Below, in pieces: positions 56,761 through 64,000 of a stretch of 64,000 nt of DNA. Every line of letters starts with the position of its first letter. The stretch's first letter is position 1. The position numbers and the translations under genes are program-made. The notes under the pieces are model-generated. The model was not told the origin of the DNA. It ran no database searches and saw only the letters and a program-made list of their open reading frames with translations. The stretch comes from Haloterrigena gelatinilytica (GTDB taxonomy: Archaea > Halobacteriota > Halobacteria > Halobacteriales > Natrialbaceae): positions 1,302,001 to 1,366,000 of the forward strand of contig NZ_JABUQZ010000001.1 of the NCBI RefSeq assembly GCF_013342145.1, written 5' to 3'.

Positions 56761-57778
56761 TACCGATACGGTGACCGGAGGCGAGACGACCGAACGCGAC
56801 CGCACCGGGAACGTCGTCGTCAACTGGATGGAGAACCTGAGCGAGGCGGCCTACGCCTACCTGCTCCTGTTGCCGGCGTTCGCACTGTTGACGCTGGTGG
56901 CGTTCTACCCGCTGCTCCGGACGTTCGTCATGTCCTTGCGAGCGGATCAGACCCGCGGCTTCGATCCGCTGGGCGGGTTCGTCGGCGTCGATAACTACGT
57001 CGACATCCTCACGGGCAACGCCCGCCTCGCGCGGCAGTTCCTCGACGTCTCGCTGACCGCCTCGTTCCCCTTTATCGAACTCGGCGTTCCGTTCTTCCAG
57101 CAGGCGCTGTTCGTCACGCTCGCGTTCGCGATCATCAGCGTCCTCCTCGAGACGCTCATCGGGTTCGGACAGGCGTACGTGCTCGACCAAGACTTCCGGG
57201 GTCGACGCTGGGTCCGCGTGGCGATCATCCTGCCGTGGGCGGTGCCGATCGTCATCCAGGGGATGATCTTCTTCCTGATGTTCCAGCCGGAAGTCGGGTT
57301 CGGAACCGACGTCATGCAGTGGTTCGGCCTCTTCAGCGACGCCCCGCTGGCCAACAGCCGGGACTCCTTTATCATCATCCTCGTGGCCGACATCTGGAAG
57401 TCCTCGGCCTTTATGGCCCTGCTGATCCTCGCGGGGCTCCAGAGCGTCGACCGGAGCCTCTACGACGTCGCGAAGGTCGCCGGCGCCTCGCCGTGGCAGC
57501 GGTTCAAGCTGATCACGCTGCCGCTGGTGATGCCGGCCCTGCTGGTCGCGATGCTGTTCCGGACGATGGACGCGATGCGGGTCTTCGGGCTGATCGAGTC
57601 GACCGCCGGCTGTACCACGGTGCCGTCGCTGACCTGCCTCGTCGTGGAGGCGATGTTCGGCGGCACCCGCATCTTCGCGACCGCGGCGACCGTCGCGTTC
57701 ACGACCGCGCTCGTTATCGGCCTCATCATCGGCGGTTACGTGGTCCTGTTCCGCGACACCGAAGGAGGGATGTACTGA
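56750..57778 (+). CDS. sugar ABC transporter permease, first subunit
   Basis: A 342-residue protein with six membrane helices and the EAA loop VAGASPWQRFKLITLPLVMPALL that contacts the ATPase. It starts within the last 11 bases of the binding-protein gene and ends TGATG with the next one, so it is translationally coupled on both sides. It belongs to the MalF/UgpA type of carbohydrate permeases. Confidence 0.92.
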   Translation: MSTDTDTVTGGETTERDRTGNVVVNWMENLSEAAYAYLLLLPAFALLTLVAFYPLLRTFVMSLRADQTRGFDPLGGFVGVDNYVDILTGNARLARQFLDVSLTASFPFIELGVPFFQQALFVTLAFAIISVLLETLIGFGQAYVLDQDFRGRRWVRVAIILPWAVPIVIQGMIFFLMFQPEVGFGTDVMQWFGLFSDAPLANSRDSFIIILVADIWKSSAFMALLILAGLQSVDRSLYDVAKVAGASPWQRFKLITLPLVMPALLVAMLFRTMDAMRVFGLIESTAGCTTVPSLTCLVVEAMFGGTRIFATAATVAFTTALVIGLIIGGYVVLFRDTEGGMY

Positions 57779-58815
57779 TGTCCGATCCGAATAGCTCCAC
57801 CGATCCGACCGACACCGGGGGTACCGACGCGGACGACCGACCGCGGGATCCGACGCTCCGCCGCCCCGACGGGGGCACGGACGTCCTCAAAAACGGCCGC
57901 GAGGCGGAACTCGACCGCGGGCCGCTTCAGCGGTGGGCCGCCGACTCGATCCAGAACCCGGAGCGAGTCTACCGGGCGCTGTTCTACGTCGCGGCGATCT
58001 TCTTCCTCTTTACGACGCTGTTCCCGTTCTACTGGCTGCTCATGGTCGCGCTGACGCCGGAAGGACAGCTCCAGGACATCGTCTTCACGCCGAACGGGTT
58101 CAACCCCGGCGCCTTCGTCGAGGTGTTCGAGGTCATCCCGTTCCACTGGTACATGTTCAACAGCTTCGTGATCGCGCTGGGGTCGACCGCCGTCGTCCTC
58201 CTCGTCGGCAGCCTCGCCGGCTACGCGTTCGGCCGCCTCGAGTTCCCCGGTCGGACGCCGCTGATGCTGCTGGTGCTGGTGATTTCGTTCTTCCCGCCGG
58301 CGGCGTTCTTCATCCCGCTGAACGACCTGTTCAACACGTCGTTCTTCTTCCTCGAACCGATCACGGGCGACGGCACCCTCTACAACACGCCCTTCGCGAT
58401 GGTGACGCCGCTGTCGGCGATCTTCATGCCCTTGGCGATCTTCATCCTGACGACCTTCTACTCGCAGATCCCGGACGGGTTAGAGGACGCGGCCCGCGTC
58501 GAGGGGACGACCCGACTGGGCGCGCTGTTCAGAGTCATCATTCCGCTGTCGGCCCCCGGCGTCGCGACCGCCGGCGTGCTGACGTTCATCGCGGTCTACA
58601 ACGAGTTCTTCTTCTCGTTCCTGATGACCGACGGCCAGCCCGAGAACTGGGCGCCGATCCTCGAGGGCATGCTCGCCTATCAGGGGCAGTACGAGGTGCT
58701 GTACCATCTGATGGCCGCCGCGAGTATCATCGGGGTGATCCCCGTCGCGATTCTTGTGGTCATCGCACAGGAAAAGATCGTCAGCGGACTCACCGCAGGA
58801 GCACTCAAGGAGTAA
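57778..58815 (+). CDS. sugar ABC transporter permease, second subunit
   Basis: A 345-residue protein. About 70 hydrophilic residues precede six helices; the EAA loop is VEGTTRLGALFRVIIPLSAPGVATA. It is the MalG-type partner of the first permease, and its ATG overlaps that gene's stop by one base. The hydrophilic N-terminal arm with many Asp residues is a haloarchaeal addition. Confidence 0.92.
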   Translation: MSDPNSSTDPTDTGGTDADDRPRDPTLRRPDGGTDVLKNGREAELDRGPLQRWAADSIQNPERVYRALFYVAAIFFLFTTLFPFYWLLMVALTPEGQLQDIVFTPNGFNPGAFVEVFEVIPFHWYMFNSFVIALGSTAVVLLVGSLAGYAFGRLEFPGRTPLMLLVLVISFFPPAAFFIPLNDLFNTSFFFLEPITGDGTLYNTPFAMVTPLSAIFMPLAIFILTTFYSQIPDGLEDAARVEGTTRLGALFRVIIPLSAPGVATAGVLTFIAVYNEFFFSFLMTDGQPENWAPILEGMLAYQGQYEVLYHLMAAASIIGVIPVAILVVIAQEKIVSGLTAGALKE

Positions 58816-58819
58816 CACA

Positions 58820-60007
58820 ATGGCACGAGTACGACTCGAGAACATCACGAAACGGTACGGAGAGGAAACGGCGGTCGACGACATCAGCCTCGAGGTCGAG
58901 GACGGCGAGTTCGTCACCTTCGTCGGCCCCTCGGGCTGTGGCAAGTCGACGACGATGGAGACGGTCGCGGGGCTGACGACGCCCACGGAGGGACGGGTCT
59001 ACATCGGCGACGACGACGTCACCGACCTGGCTCCCAAGGACCGCGGGGTCGCGATGGTCTTCCAGAACATCGCGCTGTTCCCGCACATGGACGTCTACGA
59101 GAACATCTCGTTCGGGTTGCGCCTCCGGAAGTACGACGACGAGGAGGTCCGGCGCCGCGTCGAAGAGGCCGCCGATATCGTCCAACTGGAGGGGATGTTA
59201 GACCGGATGCCGGCGGAGATGTCCGGCGGCCAGCAACAGCGGGTCGGCATCGCCCGCGCGATCGTTCGGAACCCGGACGTCTTCCTGATGGACGAGCCGC
59301 TGGCGAACTTAGACGCGAAGCTCCGGGTGCACATGCGGACGGAACTCCAGCGGCTCCACCGGGAGTTAGACGCGACGGTCATCTACGTCACTCACGACCA
59401 GGCCGAGGCGATGACGATGTCCAACCGGATCGCCGTCTTGAACGACGGGAAACTCCAGCAGATCGCCCCGCCGCTGGTCTGTTACAACGAGCCCACGAAC
59501 CTCTTCGTCGCGGGCTTCATCGGCTCGCCGTCGATGAACTTCATCGAAGGGACGCTCGTCGAGGGCGGCCTCGAGACGAACAACTTCACCGTCGATCTCG
59601 ATCCGGGCCGACTCTCTGGCGTCTCGATCGGCGACGACGTCACACTTGGGGTCAGGCCGGAGGACGTCCACCTGTCCCAGTACGCGGACTCGCTGGCCGC
59701 GCCGACGGATCCGATCGACGCCCGAACCGACGTCTTGGAGCCGATGGGCGACGAGGTCTTCGTCTACCTCCTGCTCTCCGAAGCGGCGGAGGGGTCGATG
59801 GATCAGGACCCCGCCACGTCGCCGAACCAGTTGCTGATGAGCGTCACCCCCGATACGGAGATCGAGGCGAACGAGGACGTCGACGTCGTGCTCGATCGAT
59901 CGAAAATTCACCTCTTCGACACGGCGACCGGCGACGCCTTGCTCCACGGCCTGACCGACCGCTCGGAGCGAGAGCCCGGAACGACGCCGACGGAAGCCGA
60001 TAGCTGA
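58820..60007 (+). CDS. sugar ABC transporter ATP-binding protein (MalK/UgpC type)
   Basis: A 395-residue ATPase from ATG 58820, five bases after the permease stop. Walker A is GPSGCGKSTT (36-45), the signature is MSGGQQQRVGIARAI, Walker B is VFLMDEPLANLD and the switch His is in YVTHDQAEAM. The C-terminal 160 residues form the OB-type regulatory domain with GVRPEDVHLS. It drives uptake through the two permeases. Confidence 0.93.
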   Translation: MARVRLENITKRYGEETAVDDISLEVEDGEFVTFVGPSGCGKSTTMETVAGLTTPTEGRVYIGDDDVTDLAPKDRGVAMVFQNIALFPHMDVYENISFGLRLRKYDDEEVRRRVEEAADIVQLEGMLDRMPAEMSGGQQQRVGIARAIVRNPDVFLMDEPLANLDAKLRVHMRTELQRLHRELDATVIYVTHDQAEAMTMSNRIAVLNDGKLQQIAPPLVCYNEPTNLFVAGFIGSPSMNFIEGTLVEGGLETNNFTVDLDPGRLSGVSIGDDVTLGVRPEDVHLSQYADSLAAPTDPIDARTDVLEPMGDEVFVYLLLSEAAEGSMDQDPATSPNQLLMSVTPDTEIEANEDVDVVLDRSKIHLFDTATGDALLHGLTDRSEREPGTTPTEADS

Positions 60008-60165
60008 CACGTCTCGACCACCGGCGGCGAGCGACCGCCGACCCGCCGATCGGCTTATCAGCCGCTGCCGTTTGGCAACGGACAGAAGACGTTCGAGTAC
60101 GAAGGTTCGATATCGCGGTACTGGGTGTATCAGTACGAGAACAGACTGCAGCTATCGACACTCCG

Positions 60166-61233
60166 ATGACAACAGATCGAAGCGACATCAGAACGGGAAT
60201 CGTCGGCTTGGGGAACATCGGCCAGTACCACGCGGAACGCCTCATCGAACTGGGCGTTCCGCTCGTGGGAGGGATGGACGTCGCCGCCGAGGCGCGCTCG
60301 CGGTTCGCCCGCCGCTACGACGTCGACGTCTACGAGGACCACCACGAACTGTACGACACCGTCGACGCCGTCGTCATCACGACGCCGAACAAGTACCACG
60401 AGGAGTACGCCGTCGACGCCTTCGAGCGCGATCTGCACGTCCTGCTCGAGAAACCCCTCGCGCACTCCCTCGAGAGCGCCCAACGGATCGCCGACGCCGC
60501 CGCGGACTCGGACGGCCACGCGATGGTCGGATTCAACAACCGGTTTTCGAACACGGTCCAGATCGTCCGCAACCGGATCGAACGCGGCGATCTGGGCGAG
60601 GTGACCCACGTCGAAGCCAACTACGTTCGCCGCCGAGGCATACCGGGGCGGGGTTCGTGGTTCACCCGCCGGCAGATCGCCGGGGGCGGGTCGCTCATCG
60701 ATCTCGGCGTCCACGCCATCGATCTGGCCCTCTACCTGCTGGACTATCCGCCCGTTTCGGAGGTAAGCGGGGTCGCCCGCGGCGAGTTCGGAGCGGACGA
60801 GGAGTACGCCTATCTCGACATGTGGGGCGAGGACGCCGGCCCGGCCGGCTTCGACGTCGACGACTCCGCCAGCGCGTTCATCCGGTGTGGGGGCGACCGG
60901 ACCATCTCGCTGGAAGTCGCGTGGGCGACCAACCGGCCGGCCAACCACGAGTTCGTCGTTCGAGGCACCGAGGCGGCCGCGCGGTTCGACCTGCTCGAGG
61001 GGGATCTGACCATCCACTCGGCGAGCACCGCCGGTCCCGACCACCTCGAGAACACGTCCGTCGAGACGCGCCAGAACGACACGCACTCGGCGGAACAGGA
61101 GGAGTTCTACGATCGGATCCTCCGCGACGACCCCGACGACAGGAGCGTCGAGCACGGGCTCTCCGTCCAGCGGATCATCGACGCGATCTACCGGTCCAGC
61201 GACGACGGCCACACGATCACGATCGAGGAGTAA
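60166..61233 (+). CDS. Gfo/Idh/MocA-family oxidoreductase
   Basis: A 355-residue protein. The NAD(P) loop is GIVGLGNIGQYHAERLIELG (residues about 11-30). The catalytic LLEKPLAHSLESAQ with its conserved Lys-Pro pair and the C-terminal GGGSLIDLGVHAIDLALYLL are typical. Such enzymes oxidise sugars, sugar acids or inositols. Its position behind a sugar transporter suggests it acts on the imported compound. The exact substrate is open. Confidence 0.88.
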   Translation: MTTDRSDIRTGIVGLGNIGQYHAERLIELGVPLVGGMDVAAEARSRFARRYDVDVYEDHHELYDTVDAVVITTPNKYHEEYAVDAFERDLHVLLEKPLAHSLESAQRIADAAADSDGHAMVGFNNRFSNTVQIVRNRIERGDLGEVTHVEANYVRRRGIPGRGSWFTRRQIAGGGSLIDLGVHAIDLALYLLDYPPVSEVSGVARGEFGADEEYAYLDMWGEDAGPAGFDVDDSASAFIRCGGDRTISLEVAWATNRPANHEFVVRGTEAAARFDLLEGDLTIHSASTAGPDHLENTSVETRQNDTHSAEQEEFYDRILRDDPDDRSVEHGLSVQRIIDAIYRSSDDGHTITIEE

Positions 61234-61304
61234 GCCGGGACTCCGACGCCGGTGCCTGCGATTGCAGATACGTCGTTTTCTCCGCAGTTGTGGTAGTTGC
61301 TCGC

Positions 61305-61622
61305 ATGCAGATCGAACGATCCCTCGTGCTCGAGATCAGCCGCCACGAGGTGCCCGTCGGACGGCCGATCACCGTCCGGGTCCGCGACAAGGGGAACAAC
61401 CCGATCGAGGGGGCGCTCGTCGAGGCCGGCTCGAAGCGAAAGCGAACGGACGGCCGCGGCCGGTGTGAGATCGCGTTTCGCTCGCCCGGCTTCTGGAAAC
61501 TCGTCGCGACCAAGTCGCCGACCGAACGGGTCCGCTACCGGTCGACGTCGACGTTGGTTCGAGCGCTCCCTCGGTCGACGACGGACCGGCGGCCGCGGCG
61601 GGTCGGTCCGCCGACGAGATAG
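61305..61622 (+). CDS. small Ig-like (carboxypeptidase regulatory-type) domain protein
   Basis: A 105-residue protein from ATG 61305. LVLEISRHEVPVGRPITVRVRDKGNNPIEGALVEAGSKRKRTDGRGRCEIAFRSPGFWKLVATK is a single beta-sandwich of the type found in carboxypeptidase regulatory-like domains: P-I-x-G-A-x-V followed by T-D-x-x-G. No signal peptide is visible, so it probably stays in the cytoplasm or binds the inner side of a complex. The basic tail is unusual for this genome. Confidence 0.65.
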   Translation: MQIERSLVLEISRHEVPVGRPITVRVRDKGNNPIEGALVEAGSKRKRTDGRGRCEIAFRSPGFWKLVATKSPTERVRYRSTSTLVRALPRSTTDRRPRRVGPPTR

Positions 61623-61782
61623 CGCGCAACCCGGTAGCGTCGCTGAACGGCGAGCGGAACCGAGCCGCGAGGCTCGCTCCGCCGGAGACGTATCGAACCG
61701 AACCCCCGCCGGAGATCGCGGGAGTCGAGACCCCGCGTTGCCGGCCCGCGTTTTATTTCTCCCGCCGTGGTTGGTGGTCGAT

Positions 61783-62751
61783 ATGGACATCGGCGTACAC
61801 ACCCCGCCGCTGGCGGACGAATCGCTCGAGGGGGCACTCTCGTATCTCGACGAACTCGGCGTGAGCGCGATCGAACCGGGCGTCGGCGGCCATCCGGGAC
61901 AGGACCACCTCCCGCGGGCCGAATACCTCGACAACGACGCCGAACAACAGGAGGTGCGAAACCTCCTCGACGAGCGCGACATGCGGATCAGCGCGCTCGC
62001 GACGCACAACAACCCGCTGCATCCGGACGACGAACGGGCCGAGCGGGCGGACACGGAACTGCGCGAGGCGATCGAGCTGGCCGCTCAGCTCGACGTCGAC
62101 GCCGTCACCTGTTTCTCCGGCCTCCCCGCCGGGGGGCCGAACGACGAAGTCCCCAACTGGATCACGGCCCCTTGGCCGCCGGAACACGATGAGGCGCTCG
62201 AGTACCAGTGGGAGCAAGCGGTGGCCTACTGGAGCGACCTCAACGAGTACGCCGACGAGCACGGCGTCGATATCGCGATCGAGATGCACCCGAACATGCT
62301 GGTCTACGAGCCCCACGGGATGGCCCGACTGCGCGAGGAGACGGGCGAGCGCATCGGGGCGAACTTCGATCCGTCCCACCTCTACTGGCAGGGGATCACG
62401 ATCACCGACGCGATCCGCTATCTCGGCGAGCGCGACGCGATCCACCACGTCCACGCCAAGGACACCAAGATCTACGACGCCCAGGCCCGCGAGAAGGGGG
62501 TCCTCGATACGACCGCCTACGACGACGAGCCGAACCGCTCGTGGCTCTTCCGCTCGGTCGGCTACGGCCACGGCGAGGGTCACTGGAAGGACATCGTCTC
62601 GACGCTGCGGATGGTCGGCTACGACGGCGCGCTGAGCATCGAACACGAGGACTCGCTGACCAGCTCTCGGGAGGGCCTCGAGAAGGCGGTCGACCTGCTC
62701 GAGCGAGCGGTCTTCGAGACGGAGCCGGGCGAAGCCTACTGGGCCGACTAG
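61783..62751 (+). CDS. sugar phosphate isomerase/epimerase (xylose isomerase-like TIM barrel)
   Basis: A 322-residue protein from ATG 61783 (MDIGVHTPPLADES). The AP-endonuclease-2-type barrel is read from ISALATHNNPLHPD, AVTCFSGLP, VDIAIEMHPNMLVYEPHGMARLREETG, GANFDPSHLYWQG, IHHVHAKDTKIYD and ALSIEHEDSL. The metal ligands E, D, H and E of the family are present (EMHP, FDPSH, HAKD, EHED). It would isomerise or epimerise the sugar acid or keto-inositol formed by the preceding oxidoreductase. Confidence 0.88.
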   Translation: MDIGVHTPPLADESLEGALSYLDELGVSAIEPGVGGHPGQDHLPRAEYLDNDAEQQEVRNLLDERDMRISALATHNNPLHPDDERAERADTELREAIELAAQLDVDAVTCFSGLPAGGPNDEVPNWITAPWPPEHDEALEYQWEQAVAYWSDLNEYADEHGVDIAIEMHPNMLVYEPHGMARLREETGERIGANFDPSHLYWQGITITDAIRYLGERDAIHHVHAKDTKIYDAQAREKGVLDTTAYDDEPNRSWLFRSVGYGHGEGHWKDIVSTLRMVGYDGALSIEHEDSLTSSREGLEKAVDLLERAVFETEPGEAYWAD

Positions 62752-62781
62752 GAGGGCGGTCCTCGCGCCTCGAGTGCGTGC

Positions 62782-63084
62782 CTAGTCCTCCAGCGAGAAC
62801 TCGATGGAGCCGTCGGCGACCGATCGATCGTTGACGTCGACGCGACCGTCGCTGGAGACCGTGATCTCGTACCCCTCGTACTCGAGGACGACCCGTGCGG
62901 TCGTCGACCCGGCTGCGGGCTGGAACAGTCGGTCTAGCGCCTCGGGGTTGACCACGGCGTACAGCGGCTCGTATGCCGGCGGTTCGACGTCGGTGACGTC
63001 GACGCCCTCGTGGGCGGCGATCGCCTCGATGACGGCCTGGCTGGGTGCCACCGCATCGGACGACGGGTCGGACGAAGCGGACAT
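62782..63084 (-). CDS. HalOD1 domain protein
   Basis: A 100-residue protein from ATG 63084 (MSASSDPSSDA). VIEAIAAHEGVDVTDVEPPAYEPLYAVVNPEALDRLFQ and VVLEYEGYEITVSSDGRVDV form one complete HalOD1 domain. It is more canonical than the copy at 5217-5498, with the full D-G-x-V-x-V end. It probably relays a signal by protein contact; no partner is coded next to it. It is convergent with the isomerase gene. Confidence 0.85.
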   Translation of the reverse strand: MSASSDPSSDAVAPSQAVIEAIAAHEGVDVTDVEPPAYEPLYAVVNPEALDRLFQPAAGSTTARVVLEYEGYEITVSSDGRVDVNDRSVADGSIEFSLED

Positions 63085-63255
63085 AGCCGTCGCTACACCG
63101 AACGGCCCGATAAGCGTAGCGGCTCTCAAACCCTCGTGACAAAGTACCCGCACAACCCGTCAAACGACGGTATTTTGCGGTTCTGAAATCCGCCGTCGGA
63201 TATCGTCTGACGAAATCGGCGGTCCGAACGGACGTCGCCGGGCGACGCCGGGCGA

Positions 63256-63693
63256 CTACTCGGCGGCCTCCGGACGAATGAACCGATCGACCGCGGTCCG
63301 GAACTGCGGGCTCACCTGATACCAGAGCCAGCAGCTGACGCCCGCGGCGATCAGCGACGTGGCGACGATCCCGAACGTCGCCACCAGATAGGCCGTCGAG
63401 CCCTCGCCGCCGACCGCGAACACGTTCGCCGGGTTCTCGTGAACGAAGAAGAAGTAGCAGACGAACCACGCGGTCGGCAACAACGCGCCCACGAGCAACG
63501 GGGCTCCGTAGATGTAGTTTCGCAGCCAGATCAATCCGAGTGCAACCAGGGGGCCGACGACGCCGACGACCAGCAGAAAGGCGGGCTGGCCCTGCGTAAA
63601 CGTCGCGCCCACTGATGACTGGGCGAGGGCGAACAACCCCATGATGACGTAGTACGTCAGTACCGGGACCGTGACGATGAGTCGGGGATCCAC
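63256..63693 (-). CDS. four-helix membrane protein
   Basis: A 145-residue protein with four hydrophobic helices: VTVPVLTYYVIMGLFAL, FLLVVGVVGPLVALGLIWL, APLLVGALLPTAWFVCYFFF and YLVATFGIVATSLIAAGVSCWL. A basic/aromatic C-terminus follows. I do not recognise the family. The short spacing and similar sequences known in haloarchaea support it as a real gene. Function unknown. Confidence 0.7.
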   Translation of the reverse strand: MDPRLIVTVPVLTYYVIMGLFALAQSSVGATFTQGQPAFLLVVGVVGPLVALGLIWLRNYIYGAPLLVGALLPTAWFVCYFFFVHENPANVFAVGGEGSTAYLVATFGIVATSLIAAGVSCWLWYQVSPQFRTAVDRFIRPEAAE

Positions 63694-64000
63694 GTACTAC
63701 GATGGCGACCTGTTCGTCTTAACCGTTATTACCATCGTTCCGATAGGTTCGGCGGCGGCCTGTGACGAGACGCAGTTGGGAGTTCCGTCTCCTCCCGAAC
63801 GATCCGTCGACCGAACGGTGTAATTCGAGACGGTTCGCCGTCGTTCGCCGGTGTCCGACGGCGGTAAGCGCCGCATTACGTCGCGGCTGACCGTGGGTAT
63901 TGGGACCGCATTCCTATCATATCTCGTGTCATTCACGGTAACAAGATCATAACGAAACCGAATACGGTGGGACCGCTGCGTATGCGAGGTCAGGGGAGAC
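63694..64000. other. gene-free window end
   Basis: No supported gene or RNA. It contains the promoter of the membrane protein gene on the minus strand (AT-rich at 63716-63735) and becomes AT-richer again near 63910-63960. A short frame at 63697-63936 has no motif or acidic bias. Confidence 0.35.

Noticed and set aside
63697-63936. A 79-codon minus-strand frame at the window end
   Set aside because: It has no motif, a basic and serine/threonine-rich composition unlike the neighbours, and covers the promoter region of the membrane protein gene.

Overview
This window is a piece of a haloarchaeal chromosome, most like Natrialbales (Natrinema/Haloterrigena group). Four things point there: high GC, strongly acidic proteins, the archaeal 16S-tRNA-Ala-23S-5S order, and many Halobacteria-only families (MEDS and bacterioopsin-activator regulators, HalOD1, DUF7344, DUF5816, DUF7116). 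Family names come from recall and motif reading; no database search was run.

Layout. 1-5.5 kb: the end of cofD (coenzyme F420), a TIM-barrel Dus-like protein, small zinc proteins, a MEDS/HTH_10 signalling pair, a TFB and a HalOD1 protein. 5.7-9.5 kb: a large MEDS-GAF-GAF-BAT-HTH regulator, UPF0058 and a DUF7344 regulator. 9.8-16.6 kb: housekeeping genes (CitG-like/DUF447 pair, S17e, aspartate-semialdehyde dehydrogenase, universal stress protein, 2-hydroxyacid dehydrogenase). 16.7-27.6 kb: a complete chemotaxis island. cheW-cheR and parA-cheW run on the minus strand; cheY-cheB-cheA-cheC-cheD and then an archaellum-type ATPase run on the plus strand. A 27-nt palindrome sits in the divergent promoter region. 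27.7-36.3 kb: a geranylgeranyl-reductase-like flavoprotein, then heme-copper oxidase subunits III, I and II with a manganese catalase between them. 36.3-36.7 kb: a gene-free stretch dense in hairpins. 37.3-43.0 kb: a minus-strand rRNA operon with tandem promoters and recognisable bulge-helix-bulge processing stems around both 16S and 23S. 43-53.7 kb: hisD, an A-type Fe-S carrier, dodecin, membrane proteins, a PLP aminotransferase, two universal stress proteins and an MscS channel. 53.9-62.8 kb: a TrmB-regulated carbohydrate ABC transporter with an oxidoreductase and a TIM-barrel isomerase. 62.8-64 kb: a HalOD1 protein and a membrane protein.

How the genes work together. The chemotaxis island encodes the whole excitation/adaptation pathway (CheA, two CheW, CheY, CheB, CheR, CheC, CheD) plus one motor/pilus ATPase, but no receptor and none of the other archaellum genes. 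Its most interesting part is a ParA ATPase translationally coupled to a CheW-domain protein with a disordered arm of about 235 residues. This resembles the bacterial ParC/ParP pair that positions chemosensory arrays. The cox genes and catalase form a respiration/peroxide-defence block. The sugar block links uptake, regulation and the first oxidation/isomerisation steps of one unidentified carbohydrate.
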